DNA of 64,000 nucleotides from Bacillus taeanensis (lineage in GTDB: Bacteria > Bacillota > Bacilli > Bacillales > UBA6769): the NCBI RefSeq assembly GCF_003318295.1, contig NZ_QOCW01000001.1, positions 124,001-188,000 of the forward strand. Reading direction: 5' to 3'. Of this stretch, positions 1 through 8,443 are shown piece after piece. Below the pieces are notes generated by a model, which ran no database searches, was not told where the DNA came from, and worked only from the letters and a program-made list of their open reading frames with translations. Numbering within the stretch: the stretch's first letter is position 1; the number at the start of each line of letters is the position of its first letter. A program made the position numbers and the translations under genes.

Positions 1-1
1 G

Positions 2-310
2 ACTGAAAGAGGGTTTATGCCTGGAAATGGTGCGATTACATCGGTTGTTTCTGTATCAACAGGAGTGACGCCAATTTTTATTGGGAAACCGGAATCGATT
101 ATCGTAAATCAAGCTTTAGAAAAAATCGGCACACCAAAATCAGAAACAGTAATGGTTGGCGACAATTATCATACAGATATTTTAGCAGGGATTCGCGGCG
201 GTATTGACACGCTGCTTGTTTATACAGGAGTAACAACAAAGGAGCATATTGAAGAAGTAGACGTGAAGCCAACCCATGCGGTAGATTCTTTAGCGGACTG
301 GGATATTTAA
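2..310 (+). CDS. yutF: HAD-superfamily (NagD-type) sugar/nucleotide phosphatase YutF, C-terminal part
   Basis: Only the last 102 residues are in the window; the frame is open from base 2, so the start lies upstream. The fragment reads like the C-terminal catalytic half of the NagD/HAD-IIA family: a FIGKPES segment is followed by the acidic HAD motif [11 protein letters not shown], which binds the catalytic magnesium. Family members are cytosolic phosphatases acting on small phosphorylated metabolites; the exact substrate cannot be read here. It is followed by yutG and yutH, as in Bacillus subtilis, which supports the assignment. A hairpin terminator directly follows the stop codon. Confidence 0.88.
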   Translation, partial: TERGFMPGNGAITSVVSVSTGVTPIFIGKPESIIVNQALEKIGTPKSETVMVGDNYHTDILAGIRGGIDTLLVYTGVTTKEHIEEVDVKPTHAVDSLADWDI

Positions 311-314
311 TCAT

Positions 315-346
315 AAAAAAGAAGCTGCAAAAAAGCAGCTTCTTTT
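315..346. terminator. Bidirectional terminator between yutF and yutG
   Basis: An 8-bp stem GAAGCTGC/GCAGCTTC with an A-rich loop is flanked by an A-run on one side and TTTT on the other, so it can end both the rightward yutF and the leftward yutG transcripts. Confidence 0.8.
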
Positions 347-378
347 AATTTGTCACAGTTAACCAATGATGCTCACCC

Positions 379-876
379 TTACTCTTGCCCAGCCTCGCGA
401 TGAGCTAATCGACTGGAAGCCGCAGCAGCAATTGCCCCGACAATATCATCTAGAAAGGTATGACATTCTCCGCTTGATTTATCATTTAAACGTTCTAAAA
501 TACCGGGTTTTTGCTTATCGATATATCCATAATTTGTAAAACCGATAGAGCCGTAAACATTAACGATTGAAAAGGCAATAATTTCATCGACTCCATACAA
601 TCCTTCATCTCTTTTAACAATATCTTCAAGAGGAGGATCTAGTAATCCTTTTTCAGCAAGACGATCAAGTTGTATGCCTGTTAAAATAGCATTTTGCACT
701 TCACGTTTTGAAAGCACTCGTTCTACATTTTCACGACACATATCTAACGTTAAATTTGGATGGTATTTTACTTGAAGAAAATAGACAAGATCGGCAATGT
801 CATCTATTTTAACGCCTCTCTCCTTTAACCATGTTAACGCAGTTTGTGCAACAGGATCTTCTTTTTTTTGTCCCAC
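379..876 (-). CDS. yutG: Phosphatidylglycerophosphatase A-like protein YutG
   Basis: This protein of about 165 residues resembles the PgpA family, which dephosphorylates phosphatidylglycerophosphate to phosphatidylglycerol in membrane lipid synthesis. The helical core includes a DDIVGAIAAA segment near the C-terminus, and the N-terminal region ERGVKIDDIADLVYFLQ is typical of the Bacillus YutG subgroup. The frame opens at a TTG at 891, but no ribosome binding site precedes it; a GTG at 876 has GGTGA about eight bases upstream and is preferred. It faces yutF across a shared terminator. The family assignment is good; enzymatic activity is inferred from family. Confidence 0.78.
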   Translation of the reverse strand: MGQKKEDPVAQTALTWLKERGVKIDDIADLVYFLQVKYHPNLTLDMCRENVERVLSKREVQNAILTGIQLDRLAEKGLLDPPLEDIVKRDEGLYGVDEIIAFSIVNVYGSIGFTNYGYIDKQKPGILERLNDKSSGECHTFLDDIVGAIAAAASSRLAHREAGQE

Positions 877-1106
877 GTCACGTTCACCCAACTTTTATTT
901 GTAATTTTTCTTCCTATAAACAAAAATTTGCTCAAAAAGAAGAAAATAATCTCTCATTAATATATGCAGATATAGGTAAAAGTATGAAATTTTTTTAGGA
1001 ATTGATCGCTCTTTAATAAGAAATGATTCTTAGAATGAATCACTCAAAATTAATATGTCCATGTTTCGATATCGAATTCTTAAGGTGAATCTAGATACTT
1101 GGATGA

Positions 1107-1133
1107 ACGCCTAGATTATTCATACATAAACTA
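1107..1133 (+). promoter_or_regulatory. Candidate mother-cell (sigma-K type) promoter of yutH
   Basis: The bases AC at 1107-1108 are followed 16 bases later by CATAAACTA (1125-1133), a full match to the sigma-K -10 pattern CATAnnnTA. Transcription would begin near 1140, a few bases before the yutH ribosome binding site. An overlapping CATACATA could alternatively be a sigma-E -10 element. Spore-coat function of yutH fits either. Confidence 0.5.
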
Positions 1134-1160
1134 TTACAAATGGTCTTAGGAGTGAGGAGT

Positions 1161-2174
1161 GTGTTTATTCACGATATATATAAGCATTATGGGCTGTCTG
1201 CTGGAGGTCGTTTTCGACTTGCAGGTTATGAGGCGGCTGTAACAAATAAAGGAGTATTTATCATTGTTCCAGCAGATCACGTTTCAAAACCAATCATTGA
1301 AGAGTGGAAAATGATTGGCAGTCATCTTCAATATAAAGGGGAACGAAACGCAGCGCTTGTTTATTTAAGTAACCGTCAACAAGCTGTTACAACAATTGAG
1401 GGAAAAAAAGCAGTGCTGCTTCACTGTCAGTTTTCAGAAGCTAGACAGCATAACAGCTTAGCTGAGCAGCTTGCACTTTTTCACGAGAGAGGAAAAGGAT
1501 ATAGAGGAATTGAAAAAAACAGCTACCTGCCATGGAATAAACGATGGGAAACAAGAATTGATCAATTAGAGCACTGGTTAACAGAAGAAGTATCAAAACA
1601 GGAAAAGAAAGCAGTGTTTGACGAGGTATGTTTGCAATCTTTTTCTTATTTTCAAGGACTTGCTGAAAATGCGATTCAATATTTTGTTGATACTCAAATT
1701 GAACAGGGGTGGATTCAGGGCCAAGACTTAACAATTGCCCATCATCGCTTTCATGAACAGAGTTGGCTCTTCATTCCTCAGCTGAATCAACGCCTTAAAT
1801 TACCTTTTCATTGGCTTATTGATCATCCAATGAGAGATCTTGCTGAATATATTCGACCAACCCTTTTGAAAGCTAACTCTTTTGACAAGAGTATGAGAAT
1901 GATCCACCGCTATACAAAGCGATCACCGTTAACTTCAAAAGAGTATCGTCTCTTGTTTAGTCGGCTGCTTTTCCCGCTGTATTATGTGGAATATATAGAA
2001 GGGTATTATTCAAGCAAGGAAGATAAACAAAAGCAGTGGTATGCGAAAAAAATGAATGAATTACTAGAAAGAACGGGTGAAATGGAGGAAGCACTTAAAA
2101 AATTACAGCACCATTTCTCGCAGTTAACGTCCCTTCCAAAAGTTGAATGGTTAACAAAAAAAGCAGCAACATAA
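1161..2174 (+). CDS. yutH: Spore coat-associated protein YutH (CotS-like kinase fold)
   Basis: The 337-residue protein matches the YutH family of mother-cell spore coat-associated proteins, which have a degenerate aminoglycoside-phosphotransferase/CotS-like fold. It is rich in aromatic and basic residues, including HHRFHEQSWLFIPQ and IDHPMRDLAEYIRP in the middle. The start is taken as GTG 1161 because TTAGGAG (1146-1152) lies eight bases before it and the candidate sporulation promoter would start transcription near 1140; the ATG at 1140 has no such signal. It stands alone between yutG and hom and ends in a hairpin terminator. No kinase activity is implied. Confidence 0.85.
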   Translation: MFIHDIYKHYGLSAGGRFRLAGYEAAVTNKGVFIIVPADHVSKPIIEEWKMIGSHLQYKGERNAALVYLSNRQQAVTTIEGKKAVLLHCQFSEARQHNSLAEQLALFHERGKGYRGIEKNSYLPWNKRWETRIDQLEHWLTEEVSKQEKKAVFDEVCLQSFSYFQGLAENAIQYFVDTQIEQGWIQGQDLTIAHHRFHEQSWLFIPQLNQRLKLPFHWLIDHPMRDLAEYIRPTLLKANSFDKSMRMIHRYTKRSPLTSKEYRLLFSRLLFPLYYVEYIEGYYSSKEDKQKQWYAKKMNELLERTGEMEEALKKLQHHFSQLTSLPKVEWLTKKAAT

Positions 2175-2186
2175 TGCTGCTTTTTT
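2157..2186 (+). terminator. Terminator of yutH
   Basis: The stem GCAGCA/TGCTGC with flanking A and T runs overlaps the yutH stop codon and ends in TTTTTT. Confidence 0.8.
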
Positions 2187-2397
2187 GTTGGATAGTTTGT
2201 GAAAATATTCTAATTATTTGTTAATAAGATCAAAAGGGAAATTAGAGAAGCTGACAACTATTGGAGTAAATGGCGTTTTTTAATCTTCAAAATATTTTTA
2301 CTGTTATTGAGTAAATGAGTAGTTTATGAGAAAATGAGAAGGTATGAGTGATCAGAAAACAAACCTTATCAACACCGCCGCATAAACTAGTATCATT

Positions 2398-2412
2398 AAT
2401 TTTCAGAAGGTT
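2398..2412 (+). promoter_or_regulatory. Candidate CodY-binding box upstream of hom
   Basis: AATTTTCAGAAGGTT matches the CodY consensus AATTTTCWGAAAATT at 13 of 15 positions and lies about 60 bases before the hom -35 element. CodY control of amino-acid biosynthesis operons is well known in Bacillaceae, so the placement is sensible, but binding is inferred. Confidence 0.5.
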
Positions 2413-2470
2413 AAAGCTATTTTAATACGATGAAAAACATTATAATTATGAATTATATGAAAATATCTCT

Positions 2471-2499
2471 TGTCATATGGGCGAAAGCTTACTATAATG
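2471..2499 (+). promoter_or_regulatory. Sigma-A promoter of hom-thrC-thrB
   Basis: TTGTCA (2471-2476) and TATAAT (2494-2499) are separated by 17 bases, giving a near-consensus vegetative promoter about 70 bases upstream of the hom start. Confidence 0.8.
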
Positions 2500-2572
2500 T
2501 TTCGTAACAACAATTATGTCCACTATAAAAAGACACATGTTTTTTTAGGAGAAACACAAGGAGTGTGAGAAG

Positions 2573-3865
2573 ATGATTGAAAAAGTATCAGTAGGATTAT
2601 TAGGATTAGGAACTGTCGGCAGCGGTGTTGTACGAATGATTGAAGCAAACCAAGAAGAACTGCAGCATAAAGTGGGCTGCCCGGTGCATGTTGAAAAAAT
2701 TTTAGTGAAAAGTTTAGATAAAGCACGTCAAGTTGAAGTTGATGAATCATTATTAACGACAAATGCAGAAGAAATCGTTGATAATCCAAATATTGATGTT
2801 GTAATTGAAGTAATTGGCGGGATCGATCTTGCCAAAAGTTATATTTTAAAAGCATTAAGCAATAAGAAGCACGTTGTAACTGCAAATAAAGATTTAATGG
2901 CTCTTCATGGTCATGAACTTTTAGCGGCAGCAAATGAAAATGGTTGTGACATTTATTATGAAGCAAGTGTGGCTGGCGGTATTCCAATTTTACGCGGTTT
3001 AGTGGACGGACTAGCTTCTGACCGCATTACAAAAATGATGGGGATTGTGAACGGCACAACAAACTTCATCTTAACGAAAATGAGTAAAGGTGAAGGAGCT
3101 TATGATGATGTATTAAAAGAAGCACAAGAGCTCGGTTTTGCAGAAGCAGATCCAACATCTGATGTAGAAGGCTTAGATGCAGCTCGTAAAATGGTGATTC
3201 TCGGTACGTTAGGCTTTTCAATGCCGCTTACATTAGAAGATGTATCAGTAAAAGGAATTTCACAAGTTGATCTTGAAGATATTGAATACAGCAAACAGCT
3301 TGGTTACACAATTAAGTTGATTGGTATTGCACAACGTGATAATGGAAGGGTAGAACTAAGCGTACAGCCGACACTTCTTCCAAACAGTCATCCGCTTGCT
3401 GCTGTAAACGATGAATACAATGCTGTTTATGTTTACGGGGAAGCAGTGGGAGAAACGATGTTCTACGGACCGGGAGCAGGACAGCTTCCAACGGCAACAT
3501 CTGTTGTTTCGGATCTCGTAGCGGTAGTAAGAAACATGCGTTTAGGCGTAAATGGAAAGACGATTGTAAGTCCGCAGTTTGAGCGTGAGTTAAAAGCAGA
3601 TGAAGAAATTCAAGCGAAATACTTCTTGCGCTTCTATGTAAAGGATGAAGCGGGAGCATTTACAAAAATTTCATCTCTATTTGCAGAGCATAATATTAGC
3701 TTAGAACAGCTTATTCAGCAGCCTGTAAAAGATAAAGATATGGCAGAAGTTGTCATGGTAACACACAATGCAAGCAAAAAGGATTATAATCAAGTATATA
3801 ATCGTTTAAGAGATCTTGATGTAGTCTTTGAAGTAAAAAGCCACTACCGTGTGGAAGGAGAATAA
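2573..3865 (+). CDS. hom: Homoserine dehydrogenase
   Basis: This enzyme reduces aspartate semialdehyde to homoserine, the branch point to threonine and methionine, using NAD(P)H in the cytosol. The 430-residue protein has the N-terminal nucleotide-binding loop GLGTVGSGVV (residues 11-20), the catalytic-domain segment ANKDLMA near residue 105, the GIVNGTTNFIL substrate region, and a C-terminal ACT domain (about residues 350-425) that normally mediates threonine feedback. AAGGAGTG precedes the ATG. It is first in an operon with thrC, whose start lies six bases after the hom stop codon, and thrB. Length and domain layout are normal for the Bacillus enzyme. Confidence 0.97.
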   Translation: MIEKVSVGLLGLGTVGSGVVRMIEANQEELQHKVGCPVHVEKILVKSLDKARQVEVDESLLTTNAEEIVDNPNIDVVIEVIGGIDLAKSYILKALSNKKHVVTANKDLMALHGHELLAAANENGCDIYYEASVAGGIPILRGLVDGLASDRITKMMGIVNGTTNFILTKMSKGEGAYDDVLKEAQELGFAEADPTSDVEGLDAARKMVILGTLGFSMPLTLEDVSVKGISQVDLEDIEYSKQLGYTIKLIGIAQRDNGRVELSVQPTLLPNSHPLAAVNDEYNAVYVYGEAVGETMFYGPGAGQLPTATSVVSDLVAVVRNMRLGVNGKTIVSPQFERELKADEEIQAKYFLRFYVKDEAGAFTKISSLFAEHNISLEQLIQQPVKDKDMAEVVMVTHNASKKDYNQVYNRLRDLDVVFEVKSHYRVEGE

Positions 3866-3871
3866 TAAGAT

Positions 3872-4933
3872 ATGTTGTGGAAAGGGTTATTACACCAATA
3901 TAAAGATTTTCTACCTGTTACAGATCAAACACCTATGTTATCCCTTAATGAAGGAAACACACCGCTTATCCCTCTTGTAAGATTATCTGAGGAGTGGGGC
4001 GTTGAATTATATGCAAAATATGAAGGTGCCAACCCAACAGGATCATTCAAAGACCGTGGGATGGTAATGGCTGTTGCAAAAGCAAAAGAAGAGGGCAGTG
4101 AAGCAATTATTTGTGCTTCTACAGGAAATACTTCAGCGGCGGCAGCAGCTTATGGAACACGGGCTGGAATGAAAACAATTATTGTAATTCCTGATGGGAA
4201 AATTGCCTTAGGTAAGCTTGCCCAGGCGATGATCTTAGGTGCTGAAATTTATGCAATTGAAGGAAACTTTGATCAAGCATTACAGATGGTGCGAAAAATC
4301 AGTGAAACAGAACCCATTTCTCTTGTGAATTCTGTAAACCCTTATCGATTAGAAGGACAAAAAACAGGTGCATTTGAAGTGTGTGACCAATTAGGAGAGG
4401 CACCGGATGTGCTGGCAATTCCTGTCGGTAATGCTGGAAACATTTCTGCTTACTGGAAAGGTTTCAAAGAATATCATGAGAAAAAAGGAACAAAACTTCC
4501 TGAAATGCGCGGATTTGAAGCAGAAGGAGCAGCGGCGATTGTACGCAATCAAGTAATTGAAAACCCAGAAACGATTGCCACTGCGATTCGAATTGGAAAT
4601 CCTGCAAGCTGGAATTTAGCTGTAAATGCAGCAAATGAATCCGGTGGTAAAATTGATGAGGTAACAGATGCAGAAATTTTAGAAGCTTATCAGCTGTTAA
4701 CAGGAAAAGAAGGAATTTTTGCTGAGCCTGGATCAGCCGCTTCAATTGCAGGTGTGAAGAAGCAAATTGAATCTGGTGAAATTAAAAAAGGTTCAAAAGT
4801 TGTAGCGATTCTAACTGGAAACGGCTTAAAAGATCCGACGACAGCGATGGATATTATTGAAGCAAAGCCAACTGTTATTCCAAATGATGAAGCAGTCTTT
4901 CTTGAAAAGTTAAAAGGTTGTGTACGCCAATGA
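3872..4933 (+). CDS. thrC: Threonine synthase
   Basis: ThrC converts O-phosphohomoserine to threonine with pyridoxal phosphate. The 353-residue sequence is the short bacterial class; the cofactor lysine is K60 in [10 protein letters not shown], and [14 protein letters not shown] and [12 protein letters not shown] form the phosphate-binding loops. It starts six bases after hom, with AAGGAG in the end of hom as its ribosome binding site, and its TGA overlaps the thrB ATG. This is the standard hom-thrC-thrB order. Confidence 0.97.
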   Translation: MLWKGLLHQYKDFLPVTDQTPMLSLNEGNTPLIPLVRLSEEWGVELYAKYEGANPTGSFKDRGMVMAVAKAKEEGSEAIICASTGNTSAAAAAYGTRAGMKTIIVIPDGKIALGKLAQAMILGAEIYAIEGNFDQALQMVRKISETEPISLVNSVNPYRLEGQKTGAFEVCDQLGEAPDVLAIPVGNAGNISAYWKGFKEYHEKKGTKLPEMRGFEAEGAAAIVRNQVIENPETIATAIRIGNPASWNLAVNAANESGGKIDEVTDAEILEAYQLLTGKEGIFAEPGSAASIAGVKKQIESGEIKKGSKVVAILTGNGLKDPTTAMDIIEAKPTVIPNDEAVFLEKLKGCVRQ

Positions 4934-5835
4934 GCAGCGAAAAAATTTTAATTAAAGTTCCCGGCAGTACATCCAATTTAGGACCGGGCTTTGATTCAAT
5001 CGGCTTAGCTGTGAATCGTTATTTAATATTAGAGGTAAGTAGAGCAGAGCAGTGGCACATTGAATCATCTACACCGGGACTTGAAAATCTTCCAAAAGGG
5101 AAAGAAAATTTAATTTACCAAGCAGCTGAAGTTGTTGCAAAAGATGCAGGTAAAGAATTACCTCCTTGTCATATTCACATGACAAGCGAGCTCCCGGTAG
5201 CGCGTGGACTTGGGAGCAGTGCAGCAGCGATTATAGCAGGAATTGAGCTTGCTGACTATTTGTTAGAGCTTGATCTTACAAAAACGCAAAAAGCGCGTTA
5301 TGGCAGCCTGTTTGAAGGTCATCCAGATAACGTTTCACCATCTGTGTACGGAGGACTCATTATTGCAAGTCATAGCGAGGAAGAAACGAATGTTATTTCA
5401 GTTGGTCAGCCCGACATTGAAATGGTCGTTATGATTCCTTCGCATGAATTAAAAACAAGCGAAGCACGCAGTGTACTTCCAGATTCCCTTCCATATAAAG
5501 AAGCGGTAGAAGGAAGTGGGATTAGTAACGTGCTTGTTGCAGCAATGCTTACAAATGATTGGAAAACAGCTGGTAAAATGATGGAACGTGATTTATTCCA
5601 TCAGCCTTACCGAATGAAGCTTGTTCCCGCTTTAAAAGACATTGTAGCATACAGTAAAGAACTTGGTGTCTATGGTGTTGTATTAAGCGGTGCTGGTCCT
5701 ACAGTCATTTGTTTTGTCGAAAAAGGGCAGGGAGAAAAAGCGGCCGAAAGCTTAAGAAACGAATTTCCTGAATACTTATGTGATGTGGTTGTTCCTGATT
5801 CGAACGGTGTAGTAACGAGTGCAGCAGCAGAATAA
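4930..5835 (+). CDS. thrB: Homoserine kinase
   Basis: ThrB phosphorylates homoserine with ATP, supplying ThrC. The 301-residue protein is a GHMP-superfamily kinase: the N-terminal [18 protein letters not shown] motif, the ATP-binding loop [11 protein letters not shown] (residues 90-100) and the C-terminal [11 protein letters not shown] loop are all present. The start is ATG 4930, which overlaps the thrC stop as ATGA and implies translational coupling; an in-frame TTG at 4918 is possible but unnecessary. A terminator follows the gene, closing the operon. Confidence 0.96.
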   Translation: MSSEKILIKVPGSTSNLGPGFDSIGLAVNRYLILEVSRAEQWHIESSTPGLENLPKGKENLIYQAAEVVAKDAGKELPPCHIHMTSELPVARGLGSSAAAIIAGIELADYLLELDLTKTQKARYGSLFEGHPDNVSPSVYGGLIIASHSEEETNVISVGQPDIEMVVMIPSHELKTSEARSVLPDSLPYKEAVEGSGISNVLVAAMLTNDWKTAGKMMERDLFHQPYRMKLVPALKDIVAYSKELGVYGVVLSGAGPTVICFVEKGQGEKAAESLRNEFPEYLCDVVVPDSNGVVTSAAAE

Positions 5836-5851
5836 AAAGATTGTGGAAAGT

Positions 5852-5884
5852 AAAAAAGGGTGACCCTTAAAGGGCACCCTTTTT
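5852..5884. terminator. Terminator of hom-thrCB
   Basis: AAAAGGGTG pairs with CACCCTTTT around a short loop, with T and A runs on both sides, so it probably also serves the convergent yutI gene. Confidence 0.8.
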
Positions 5885-5913
5885 AACGTGTTTAAAACAC
5901 GAAATGGTTTAAA

Positions 5914-6159
5914 TTAGAATACTTGCTCAATTTCTTTTACGCCAGGTACTTCTTCAAGAAGTGCGCGTTCAATACCTGCTTTTAATGTGATTGTAGAGCT
6001 TGGGCAGCTTCCGCAAGCTCCCATTAGACGAACTTTTACAATTCCGTCTTCGATGTCTACTAACTCAACATCTCCGCCATCGCGAAGTAAGAATGGACGC
6101 AATTTTTCAAGCACTTCTTGTACTTGTTCATGCATATTATCTTGTACTTGTTCAGTCAT
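5914..6159 (-). CDS. yutI: NifU C-terminal-domain Fe-S scaffold/carrier YutI
   Basis: The 81-residue protein is essentially a single Nfu domain, with the conserved [15 protein letters not shown] segment and the cluster-ligating pair C49-x2-C52 in GACGSCPSS. Such proteins bind and deliver iron-sulfur clusters to apo-enzymes in the cytosol. AAGGAG stands eight bases before the ATG. It is convergent with thrB and divergent from yuzD. The Fe-S carrier YutM lies 6 kb away, and the intervening redox genes give a consistent theme. Confidence 0.93.
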   Translation of the reverse strand: MTEQVQDNMHEQVQEVLEKLRPFLLRDGGDVELVDIEDGIVKVRLMGACGSCPSSTITLKAGIERALLEEVPGVKEIEQVF

Positions 6160-6294
6160 GTATATCGACTCCTTTCTATTCTATATTATAATGGTTATAA
6201 GATAAAAAATCTATCCGTTAAGCTCATGTTTTTAATAAATGGTAAAAAATGTGCATTTGCTGTAGTACAGCTGAAATTGTAAAGGAGAGGGAAC

Positions 6295-6621
6295 ATGGGA
6301 ATTCAAGAAGTAGAAATTTTAGTGTATGGAGCGGAACAGCGCTGTGCAAGTTGTGTCAATTTACCTTCTTCAAAAGAAACGACAGAATGGCTAACAGCTG
6401 CCTTAGAGAGAAAATATAAAGATCAGCCCTGTGTCGTTCGGTATGTAGATATTTTTAATCCAACTGATGAAGTGGAAAAAGTATTTGCAGAACGCGTTAT
6501 TGAAGAAGAGTTATTTTATCCAATTGTTGTTATAAAGGGAGAGATTATTGCAGAAGGCAATCCGCGGTTAAAAGATATTTATAAGGTGATGGAACAATAC
6601 GGCTATAAACCAACAGAATGA
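6295..6621 (+). CDS. yuzD: YuzD-family thioredoxin-like protein (DUF1462)
   Basis: This 108-residue protein matches the DUF1462/YuzD family, small proteins with a thioredoxin-like fold. The paired cysteines C17-x2-C20 (RCASC) sit near the N-terminus where a redox CxxC would be, followed by the typical segments VRYVDIFNP and YPIVVIKGEIIAEGNPRLKDIY. AAAGGAGAGG precedes the ATG. A role in thiol redox or Fe-S handling beside yutI is plausible but not shown by sequence alone. Confidence 0.82.
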   Translation: MGIQEVEILVYGAEQRCASCVNLPSSKETTEWLTAALERKYKDQPCVVRYVDIFNPTDEVEKVFAERVIEEELFYPIVVIKGEIIAEGNPRLKDIYKVMEQYGYKPTE

Positions 6622-6633
6622 ATAAATGAAAAC

Positions 6634-6674
6634 AATAAGAGATGTACACGTTAAAGGGTGACATCTCTTATTGT
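6634..6674. terminator. Terminator between yuzD and the TetR-YutJ gene
   Basis: AATAAGAGATGT pairs with ACATCTCTTATT in a long stem, suitable for both convergent transcripts. Confidence 0.7.
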
Positions 6675-6693
6675 TTAGTTTCACGCACAGGAT

Positions 6694-6743
6694 GCTTTTC
6701 TTAATGTCCAGCTGCGGGGCCTATTCCCCCTCTGCTTTTCTTT
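6694..6743 (-). repeat. Fragment of a dispersed Bacillaceae intergenic repeat
   Basis: The segment contains TGTCCAGCTGC followed by a GGCCTATTCCCC-type stretch and GCTTTTC. A related piece with TGTCCAGCTGC and GGCTCGAG is at about 16035-16110. Both resemble degraded copies of the long 'GTCCAGCTCCAGCGCCTAG' intergenic repeat familiar in many Bacillus genomes. The identification is from memory of that repeat. Confidence 0.35.
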
Positions 6744-8380
6744 TACCCGCTGTGGTTTTTGTACATCCAAAGAATTCCGGATTTTAACAAACGCGGCACT
6801 CGTCCTGTCAGCGGGCGGTTTGCCATTACTCCAAAACCATGTTTTTTTCCAAGTGAACCGAGGACGCCTTTTAACTTAATTTCCGGAAGCTCAGGAAGCG
6901 CCTCATTATTCCACGTTTTTTGAAGAACTAACGCAATTTGTTCTCCTTGTTCCTCTGCTAATTGTGCACTTGGTGCATGAGGCAGGCTGGCACAGTCACC
7001 GACAACATAGACGTCTTCATACTTCGGAACTTGGTGGTGCTTATTTAAAACAACACGTCCGCTGTTGTCTTTTTCTACATCCATTTCGCGAACAATACGA
7101 TTGGCTTGAATACCAGCTGTCCATACAATCTTATCGCAATAAACGGCTTCGTCATGATTGAAAAGTGTGTTTTCTTCAACTTTTGTAATATTTGAACGGT
7201 TATAAATTTCAACACCACGCTCAATAAACCAATTTTGAACATAGCTGCCAAGACGTCTTGGAAACATCGATAAAATGGATTCGCCTCGATCAAATAATTT
7301 AATCTTTAAATCCGGACGACTTTCGTGAAGTTCACTTGCAAGCTCAATGCCGCTTAATCCTCCGCCGACAATGCCAATTATGGCTTCCGGTTTAGCGTTG
7401 TTTAATGCTTGATATGTTTCTCTTGAAGCATCAATTGTTTGAATGCTGAGTGTATATTCATCTGCTCCAGGAACATTATGATACTTATCTTCACAGCCCA
7501 GTCCAATAATAAGCTTATCATAATCAACAGGTTCATCTTCTTTTAACAGCACTTGCTTTTGATTAAGATCAATTTTTGTAATCTCTCCATACTTGATCAT
7601 CAAGCGCGGATCATCAGGGAATGAGACTCGGATATGTTGATCAGATGCAGTTCCCGCTGCTAAAGCGTAATATTCTGTTTTTAAACAATGATATGGTAAA
7701 CGATCAATAAGTGTAATTTGAACATGATCAGGAAGATTTTTATCAAGGAGCTTTTGCATAATACGCATTCCTCCATAACCGCCACCGAGTAAAACGAGTT
7801 TTTCCATTGAATTGTTCCCCCTTTTGATTGCAATCGCTTCCAGTGAAGAAGAAATTAAACGTGTTATTTCACTGATAAAGCGCTGCTTTGTTTTCGCTTC
7901 TGTTGAAGTGGATAAAATATAATAAACATGACTATTTAAAATGTCACACCATGTTGTAAAATCAAGATTGTCATAAAACTCGCCTCGTTGTATTCCTCTA
8001 TGAATTAGAATACCCCAAAGCTTGTGGAACGCTTCATCGTTTTTAATAACTTGTTTCCACATTTGTTCTGTTAATGAATAATCAATATGATAGTATGCAA
8101 ATAAATGATTAAGCAGGGATTCGATTTGTTTTTGAATCGGCATGGTCACAATAAACCCTTTTTCTAATAACTCAAGCGCGGTATCAATGCGCTCTTGAGC
8201 AAGTTCAATCATAATTGACTTTTTGGTTGGAAAATGATTAAAAAAAGTTCCTTTTGCGACGTTTGCTTTTTTAGTAATTTCCTGCACTGTTGTATTGTTA
8301 AACCCTTTTTCCCGAAAAAGGGTAAGCGCGGCTTTTAAAATCTTTTGTTTTGTTTGTTTCTTGCGATCTGCCCGTTTCAA
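6743..8380 (-). CDS. yutJ: TetR-family regulator fused in frame to type II NADH dehydrogenase YutJ
   Basis: One open frame of 545 codons encodes two full proteins. Residues 1-191 are a TetR regulator with the helix-turn-helix TVQEITKKANVAKGTFFNHF (residues 31-50) and a helical ligand-binding half. Residues 192-545 (354 residues, the usual YutJ length) are an NDH-2-type flavoprotein: FAD loop VLLGGGYGGM, NADH loop GIVGGGLSGIELASEL (about 337-351) and the second FAD motif VYVVGDCAS (about 458-465). Translation starts at TTG 8380, eight bases after AAAAGGAGA. No stop codon separates the halves, yet a good internal ribosome binding site precedes the YutJ methionine, so both the fusion and free YutJ may be made. 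NDH-2 enzymes oxidise NADH at the membrane. A palindromic operator overlaps the promoter. Confidence 0.85.
   Translation of the reverse strand: MKRADRKKQTKQKILKAALTLFREKGFNNTTVQEITKKANVAKGTFFNHFPTKKSIMIELAQERIDTALELLEKGFIVTMPIQKQIESLLNHLFAYYHIDYSLTEQMWKQVIKNDEAFHKLWGILIHRGIQRGEFYDNLDFTTWCDILNSHVYYILSTSTEAKTKQRFISEITRLISSSLEAIAIKRGNNSMEKLVLLGGGYGGMRIMQKLLDKNLPDHVQITLIDRLPYHCLKTEYYALAAGTASDQHIRVSFPDDPRLMIKYGEITKIDLNQKQVLLKEDEPVDYDKLIIGLGCEDKYHNVPGADEYTLSIQTIDASRETYQALNNAKPEAIIGIVGGGLSGIELASELHESRPDLKIKLFDRGESILSMFPRRLGSYVQNWFIERGVEIYNRSNITKVEENTLFNHDEAVYCDKIVWTAGIQANRIVREMDVEKDNSGRVVLNKHHQVPKYEDVYVVGDCASLPHAPSAQLAEEQGEQIALVLQKTWNNEALPELPEIKLKGVLGSLGKKHGFGVMANRPLTGRVPRLLKSGILWMYKNHSG
7807..7825 (-). 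promoter_or_regulatory. Internal ribosome binding site and start of free YutJ
   Basis: On the minus strand AAAAGGGGG is followed, after about nine bases, by ATG at 7807. The SD encodes the last TetR residues KRG. This ATG starts the 354-residue NADH dehydrogenase exactly where standalone YutJ proteins begin, so internal initiation could yield a separate enzyme from the fused gene. Confidence 0.6.
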
Positions 8381-8413
8381 TATATGTATCTCCTTTTACG
8401 ACTTTAAAAGTTG

Positions 8414-8443
8414 ATCATACTTTAACTGACCGTGGTCAGTTAA
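8414..8443 (-). promoter_or_regulatory. Candidate promoter of the TetR-YutJ gene
   Basis: Reading leftward, TTAACT and TATGAT are 18 bases apart, with TATGAT about 30 bases before the TTG start. The palindromic operator lies across the -35 and spacer, as expected for an autorepressor. Confidence 0.5.

Larger units (their letters stand above)
2187..2572 (+). promoter_or_regulatory. hom-thrCB upstream region
   Basis: This gene-free stretch of nearly 400 bases carries a strong housekeeping promoter and a CodY-like box (both listed separately). No T-box motif, threonine-rich leader peptide or terminator-like attenuator was found between the promoter and hom. The remainder is AT-rich with no other recognisable element. 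Confidence 0.6.

Noticed and set aside
1024..1042. Fur-like box before yutH
   Set aside because: TGATTC-N7-GAATCA has the wrong spacing and sequence for the Fur 7-1-7 pattern.
2187..2572. T-box or threonine attenuator before hom
   Set aside because: No AGGGTGGnACCGCG-type sequence, no terminator hairpin and no Thr-rich leader frame.
2523..2987. 154-codon minus-strand frame across hom
   Set aside because: Composition (Leu/His-rich) is that of an antisense shadow; hom is certain on the plus strand.
6743..8380. Explaining the TetR-YutJ frame as an assembly frameshift
   Set aside because: Both domains are complete, in one frame, and joined without extra bases; a single indel would not remove a stop codon this way, although a stop-codon base error cannot be excluded.
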